A stretch of DNA of 64,000 bases from JAGPUQ01 sp036677085 (GTDB taxonomy: Bacteria; Pseudomonadota; Gammaproteobacteria; Pseudomonadales; Porticoccaceae), in contig JAKFFI010000064.1 of NCBI GenBank assembly GCA_036677085.1, forward strand, positions 62,001-126,000, read 5' to 3'. Below, one piece after another: positions 60,304-64,000 of this stretch (positions are counted from its first letter, which is position 1; each line of letters opens with the position of its first letter). The position numbers and the translations under genes are program-made. Under the pieces are notes generated by a model. That model was given only the letters and a program-made list of their open reading frames with translations. It did no database searches and had not been told where the DNA came from.

Positions 60304-60387
60304 GGGCCCGGTACGCGCGGCGCGCATTGCTGCATTCATCCGGCACCCATCCGGCAACGAGAGCTTCAAAGCAGGGGAGTACAGGCG

Positions 60388-61179
60388 TTGGCAAAAGCGG
60401 ATTGGCAACAGAAGACCATCACCGCCGCGGGTGCGGAGCTGAGCTACATCAAGGGCGGCAAAGGACGACCCTTGCTGGTGCTGCACGAGGAGCTGGGCAA
60501 TCCCGGCTGGTTGGCATGGCAGCGAAAGCTGGCCGGCGAGCGCAAGCTGATCGTGCCGTTGCACCCCGGGTTCGGGGTGTCGCCGCGCATCGACTGGATT
60601 CGCACCATCGGCGATCTGGCCAACTACTATGCCCAGGTCATGGTCGAGGAGGACTGGGTCGGCGCCGATGTCATCGGCTTTTCCCTGGGCGGCTGGATCG
60701 CGGCGGAAATGGCGGCGCAGAATCCGGGGCAGTTTGCGAGCCTGACGCTGGTGGCGCCGTTCGGCATCAAGCCGCCGCGGGGCATGATTCGCGACATCTA
60801 CGAGGCGCCCACCGAACACTACATCGCCGCCAGTGTGAAGGACAGCGCGGCCACCCCGGAATTTTCCACTCTGTTCGGCGGTGCCGTGACACCGGAGCAG
60901 TTCGAACGCTTCCAGGATGCCACCGCCGAGTCGGCGCGCCTTGCGTGGCAGCCCTATATGAGCAACCCGGCGCTCCAGAACCGCTTGGGGCTGGTGCGGA
61001 ATCTCCCGACCCTGATCGTCTGGGGCGAGGACGACGGCATCGCGCCGGTGAGTGCGGCGGCACTGTTCCACGAGGCCATTCGAGGCTCGAAACTGGCGCT
61101 GTTCAAGAACTGCGGTCACCGTCCCGAGATCGAGCAGACCGACAAATTCGTCAAGAAACTGAAAGCCCATTTGTCCTGA
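60388..61179 (+). CDS. Alpha/beta-hydrolase
   Basis: 263 residues from a TTG at 60388 with GGGGAG eight bases upstream. Nucleophile elbow GFSLGGWIAAEMAA; His in NCGHRPEIEQ; acid in VWGEDDGIAP. Similar to meta-cleavage product hydrolases and esterases, with oxyanion region LHEELGN. Cap domain about residues 125-195. Operon with the LLM oxygenase (47 bases apart), suggesting a two-step oxygenation/hydrolysis pathway. Soluble; substrate unknown. Confidence 0.85.
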   Translation: MAKADWQQKTITAAGAELSYIKGGKGRPLLVLHEELGNPGWLAWQRKLAGERKLIVPLHPGFGVSPRIDWIRTIGDLANYYAQVMVEEDWVGADVIGFSLGGWIAAEMAAQNPGQFASLTLVAPFGIKPPRGMIRDIYEAPTEHYIAASVKDSAATPEFSTLFGGAVTPEQFERFQDATAESARLAWQPYMSNPALQNRLGLVRNLPTLIVWGEDDGIAPVSAAALFHEAIRGSKLALFKNCGHRPEIEQTDKFVKKLKAHLS

Positions 61180-61226
61180 CGCGCGCCTGCGGCAATCCGC
61201 CGCGCCCAGATACCGGAGGATTCACC

Positions 61227-62534
61227 ATGCACATCACGACCTTCACCGAACGCCCCTACGCCGATGTTCCGGAAGACGAGGTGATCAAGAACGCGAGCTT
61301 TTTCGGGGTTTCCAACAAGTTTCTCGACCCGGTCAGGGGCGGTGCCCTGTTCAATCGCTACCTGGACGAAAAGCTCTACGCCGAGGAGCTCGGTTTCGAC
61401 GGCGTCATGCTCAACGAACACCACGCCAACCCCTTCACCATGGGCGCGGTGATGGATGTCGAGGCGGCCATTCTTGCGCGCATCACCAAGCGGGTGAAAA
61501 TCGCGCTGATGGGCAATCCGCTGCCGGTGGCCGATCCGCTGCGCCTGGCCGAGGAGCTCGCCACCATCGACATGATCTCGGGCGGCCGGCTCATCACCGG
61601 CTGGGTGCGGGGCGCGGGTTGCGAGCAGATCGCCAACAACATCAACCCGACCTACAACCGCGAGCGTTTCGACGAGGCCCACGACTTCATCATCAAGGCC
61701 TGGACGCAGGACGGTCCCTGGCGCTATGAGGGCAAGCACTACGAATACCGCCATGTGAACCCCTGGCTGAAGCCGATCCAGAAGCCCTTTCCCCAGACCT
61801 GGATCCCGAGTCTGGTGAGTCCCGAGACGGCGGTATTTGCGGCCAAGAACCGCTACACCTACATCGCGCTCGCAACTTTCCTGCCGCCGACCATGGAAAT
61901 GTGGAATCTCTACGCCGATACCGCCGCCGCGGAAGGCTACCAGGCCGGGCCCGAGTGCTTCGGCTATCTGCAGAAGATCGTCTGCGCCGACACCGAAGCC
62001 GAGGCCTACGAACTGGGCAAGAACTACGTCTACGGTGGTGGTCAGCCCGCCTTCGCGCGCCCCGAGTGGATGTTCCCGGCCGGCTACAACTCGAAGGCGG
62101 CGACCAAGCGCCTGGCCTATGCGTTGTCAGACCCGGAGACCAACGAGGCCGTGGTATCCGGCAAAAGCGCCGGGAGCGGCATCGATGTGGCGGCGACCCG
62201 CAAATACAACCACGAAGTGCTCTACGAAAATCTGCTCCGCAACCGCCAGATCATCGTCGGTACCCCGGACTCGGTGTTGCCCAAGGTTCGTCATATCCTG
62301 GAGACATTGCGTCCGGGGGTGTTCTCGATCTGGCACATCGAGGGTGGTTCGACCACTCATCAGCAGTCCATGAACAGCATGAGGCTGCTGGCCGAGAACG
62401 TGTTGCCGAAGATGCGCGAGTGGGCGCAGGAGCTGGATTTGCCGGGTCCGGACGAAGTTCAGCCGGGTTCGCGCAAACTGCCTCCCAGCGGCCAGCGCGA
62501 TCCCGTGTGCGACACCGGCGTGAAAGCAGCCTGA
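61227..62534 (+). CDS. Luciferase-like (LLM) flavin-dependent monooxygenase
   Basis: 435 residues from the ATG at 61227 (GGAGGA 6 bases upstream). TIM-barrel LLM family: YAEELGFDGVMLNEHHANPF, RITKRVKIALMGNPLPVADPLRLAEELATIDMISGGRLITG, GTPDSVLPKVRHILETL. Uses reduced FMN from a separate reductase. Size and motifs resemble monooxygenases acting on alkane sulfonates, terpenoids or ketones; specific substrate is unclear. The C-terminus (PPSGQRDPVC) is poorly conserved. Next element is a strong stem-loop. Confidence 0.87.
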   Translation: MHITTFTERPYADVPEDEVIKNASFFGVSNKFLDPVRGGALFNRYLDEKLYAEELGFDGVMLNEHHANPFTMGAVMDVEAAILARITKRVKIALMGNPLPVADPLRLAEELATIDMISGGRLITGWVRGAGCEQIANNINPTYNRERFDEAHDFIIKAWTQDGPWRYEGKHYEYRHVNPWLKPIQKPFPQTWIPSLVSPETAVFAAKNRYTYIALATFLPPTMEMWNLYADTAAAEGYQAGPECFGYLQKIVCADTEAEAYELGKNYVYGGGQPAFARPEWMFPAGYNSKAATKRLAYALSDPETNEAVVSGKSAGSGIDVAATRKYNHEVLYENLLRNRQIIVGTPDSVLPKVRHILETLRPGVFSIWHIEGGSTTHQQSMNSMRLLAENVLPKMREWAQELDLPGPDEVQPGSRKLPPSGQRDPVCDTGVKAA

Positions 62535-62541
62535 CACTGCA

Positions 62542-62570
62542 CCCGGGCGCCGCCAACCGCCGCGCCCGGG
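62542..62570 (+). terminator. Stem-loop after the LLM gene
   Basis: CCCGGGCGC (62542-62550) and GCGCCCGGG (62562-62570) form a perfect 9-bp GC stem with an 11-base loop, seven bases after the stop. There is no T-run, so the function as a terminator is not certain. Confidence 0.5.
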
Positions 62571-62696
62571 CGCAAATCGCTGCGAATGCTGGCTAACCCG
62601 GCGGGCATTGACCTGACCGCTGCCAAAAGGTCGTTGTGAAGCGATCGTATTGACGAGCAGCTCAGTGAGAGCTCGGCAAATAATAAGGAAAAGGGC

Positions 62697-62726
62697 AAAA
62701 AAACAGGGCGCCGCGCATTCAGCGCG
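62697..62726 (-). terminator. Possible terminator of tRNA-Pro transcript
   Basis: On the minus strand CGCGC-TGAAT-GCGCG (62726-62712) is followed after eight bases by a run of seven Ts (62703-62697). The stem is short and the run is not adjacent, so this is weak. It lies about 50 bases past the tRNA 3' end. Confidence 0.35.
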
Positions 62727-62775
62727 AGGGTGGTCCCGGTTGGGAATTTGCTGTGGTGCGGGTGTCGTGCGGGAT

Positions 62776-62852
62776 TGGTCGGAGAGACAGGATTTGAACC
62801 TGCGACCCCTGCCTCCCGAAGGCAGTGCTCTACCAGTCTGAGCTACTCTCCG
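62776..62852 (-). tRNA. tRNA-Pro (anticodon CGG)
   Basis: 77 bases on the minus strand with encoded CCA. The acceptor stem pairs CGGAGAG with CTCTCCG (7 bp), the anticodon stem is CTGCC/GGCAG with loop TTCGGGA, giving anticodon CGG, and the T arm is CAGGTTCAAATCCTG. It reads CCG. The promoter lies immediately upstream (62878-62905). Confidence 0.95.
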
Positions 62853-62877
62853 TCATGCCCCGTGCGCGGGGCGGCGC

Positions 62878-62905
62878 ATTATAGCATCGGCCCTTTCGCT
62901 GTAAA
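62878..62905 (-). promoter_or_regulatory. tRNA-Pro promoter
   Basis: On the minus strand TTTACA (62905-62900), 16-base spacer, TATAAT (62883-62878), 25 bases before the tRNA. A strong sigma-70 promoter with a GC-rich discriminator (GCGCCGCCCCGCGC), the pattern of stable RNA promoters. Confidence 0.8.
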
Positions 62906-63113
62906 TTGCTTCCGCGAGTAGTCCAGGTAAAGCAGCGGGAACAGACCGGTGAACGCCGAGCCAGGACAGCGGATCGTTTGCATCCGGGGTGCGGCGCTCT
63001 TAGGATAGGGCCGGGTCGCGCGGTTCGCCGTTGCGGCCCACGGCGTCCGGATACTCGCGTCCGGCCAGACAAGAAGATCGAGATAGCGCGCACAGCCAGG
63101 GCGGTTACGAACC

Positions 63114-63773
63114 ATGGGTTCAACACATCCATCCAGCACCGACAAGATCCGCGAAAAGAAGCGGCAGTTTCTCGCGCGCGAGCAGAGGATCGTCGAGCGC
63201 GCGCTGCGCTGCCTGCTGCGCGATGGCATCGATCAGGTGACGGTGGCGGCCATCGCCGAAGAGGCCGGCATCGGCAAGGGTACTGTCTACAAGCACTTTC
63301 AGAGCAAATCCGAGATTCTCGCGCGCATCCTGATCGATTACGAAAGCCGCATCCGCGCCAATATGGATGAAGGTATCGCGGCCGCCGAAGCCGGCAATCC
63401 CGGCGCCATGGTGAAGGCCTACTTCCAATCACGGCTTTCGAATCCCGAGCTGGATCGTCTGGTACAGCAACTCGAAGAGCGTATTCAGAATGATCCGCTG
63501 GTGGAGAAGCAGGTTGGCGAGCTGCACGAGATGCGGCGCCTGACCACTGAGCGGATCGGCACCATGGTAAGTCAGCTCATCGCGCGCGGGGTGCTGGAGG
63601 ATGTCCCGCCCCACTACCACTACCTCGCCTGCTGGGCACTCGCCCAGGGCGCCGTGGACGTGTGCTTCAACAAGGGCTTCGCCGATCAGTTCCCCGACAA
63701 GGAGGATCTGCTGCGGTTCATCACCGGCATCGGCATGACCATGGGCAACAAGGGTCAGTTGCGGGATATCTGA
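63114..63773 (+). CDS. TetR-family transcriptional regulator
   Basis: 219 residues. N-terminal HTH (residues 23-70): IVERALRCLLRDGIDQVTVAAIAEEAGIGKGTVYKHFQSKSEIL, clear TetR DNA-binding helix signature. C-terminal ligand domain all-helical, no recognisable class. Probable start ATG 63114. It does not sit next to a divergent target, but the monooxygenase operon (60.4-62.5) is the closest enzyme set; a role in its control is inferred only. DUF1285 gene follows 5 bases after its stop. Confidence 0.88.
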   Translation: MGSTHPSSTDKIREKKRQFLAREQRIVERALRCLLRDGIDQVTVAAIAEEAGIGKGTVYKHFQSKSEILARILIDYESRIRANMDEGIAAAEAGNPGAMVKAYFQSRLSNPELDRLVQQLEERIQNDPLVEKQVGELHEMRRLTTERIGTMVSQLIARGVLEDVPPHYHYLACWALAQGAVDVCFNKGFADQFPDKEDLLRFITGIGMTMGNKGQLRDI

Positions 63774-63778
63774 GCACC

Positions 63779-64000
63779 GTGCCCCAGCTTTCGCTCGACG
63801 ACATCCAGGCCGGCGCCGAGCGAGCCCGAACCGGGGCCAGGCTGCCCCCGGTGGAATCCTGGAATCCGCGCCTGTCCGGCGACATCGATATCCGCATTGC
63901 GCGCGATGGCACCTGGTACCACGAAGGTGACGCCATCAACCGTCTGGAACTGGTGCGACTCTTTTCCAGCCTGCTCAAGCGCGAAGACGATCAGTACTAT
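63779..64000 (+). CDS. DUF1285 family protein (5' part)
   Basis: 74 residues from a GTG at 63779, open to the window end. ESWNPRLSGDIDIRIARDGTWYHEG and the following LVRLFSSLLKREDDQYY are the DUF1285 signature. Proteins of this family are about 180-200 residues and of unknown function. Operon-like spacing after the TetR gene. The C-terminal part is outside. Confidence 0.8.
   Translation, partial: MPQLSLDDIQAGAERARTGARLPPVESWNPRLSGDIDIRIARDGTWYHEGDAINRLELVRLFSSLLKREDDQYY

Noticed and set aside
62535..63113. Integrated element at tRNA-Pro
   Set aside because: tRNA genes are common insertion sites, but no integrase and no repeat of the tRNA 3' end is seen in this window.

Overview
This 64 kb window comes from a GC-rich Gammaproteobacterium. 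The evidence is the Na+-translocating NADH:quinone reductase (nqr) genes with apbE and nqrM, lolCDE, the murJ-ribF-ileS-lspA-fkpB-ispH block, a Pseudomonas-type fimT-pilVWXY1E minor pilin operon with pilSR, a PrmB methyltransferase, and a HopJ-family gene typical of marine Gammaproteobacteria. No genus can be named from the sequence alone. There is no rRNA, CRISPR array, transposase or recognisable prophage; one tRNA (Pro, CGG) is present.

Layout. 1-3.6 kb: the end of the nqr operon (nqrD partial, nqrE, nqrF, apbE, nqrM). 3.6-9.6 kb: a small secreted protein, lolCDE, a DUF2062 membrane protein and murJ. 9.8-15.5 kb: a tightly overlapping ribF-ileS-lspA-fkpB-ispH operon. 15.6-22.9 kb: a metal-efflux region (EamA transporter with a histidine-rich tail, CzcI-like periplasmic protein, czcCBA). 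22.85-23.57 kb: an imperfect duplication of the czcA/bamD convergent junction with a palindromic repeat between the copies. 23.5-26.4 kb: bamD, rluD, pgeF. 26.6-28.9 kb: two toxin-antitoxin pairs (VapBC and MntA-HepT) and a tandem repeat block. 28.9-44 kb: hopJ, the type IV pilus minor pilin operon, pilSR, nadE, an 87-bp tandem array and pilU. 44-50 kb: a leucine/isovalerate-type catabolic operon (acyl-CoA carboxylase alpha and beta, SDR, isovaleryl-CoA dehydrogenase). 50.2-54 kb: a divergent multicopper oxidase / porin-FMN protein-PepSY protein locus around a Fur-like box. 54-59 kb: CPXCG protein, thiolase, prmB, aroC, MFS transporter. 59-64 kb: a Rieske oxygenase divergent from an alpha/beta hydrolase and a luciferase-like flavin monooxygenase, then tRNA-Pro, a TetR regulator and a partial DUF1285 gene.

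How the parts work together. NQR builds a sodium motive force and needs ApbE (covalent FMN transfer) and NqrM (cluster maturation). LolCDE, LspA, BamD and MurJ serve envelope biogenesis. CzcI/CzcCBA and the His-tailed transporter form a divalent-metal handling module. FimT/PilV/W/X/Y1/E prime pilus assembly, PilSR regulates pilin transcription through sigma-54, and PilU is a retraction ATPase. The MCO-porin-FMN-PepSY locus looks like an iron-responsive periplasmic redox/uptake system; its FMN-binding protein carries an ApbE-type flavinylation motif, so it may share ApbE with NQR.

The strongest unexplained signals are the Fur-box redox locus, a repeat element read in frame into the N-terminus of PilX, the duplicated czcA/bamD junction, the 5 x 87 bp array, and a PilY1 without a recognisable MIDAS motif. 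Families of inverted repeats (a hairpin family containing GCGCAGCG, and a family resembling the Neisseria dRS3 core ATTCCC-N8-GGGAAT) recur between genes throughout.
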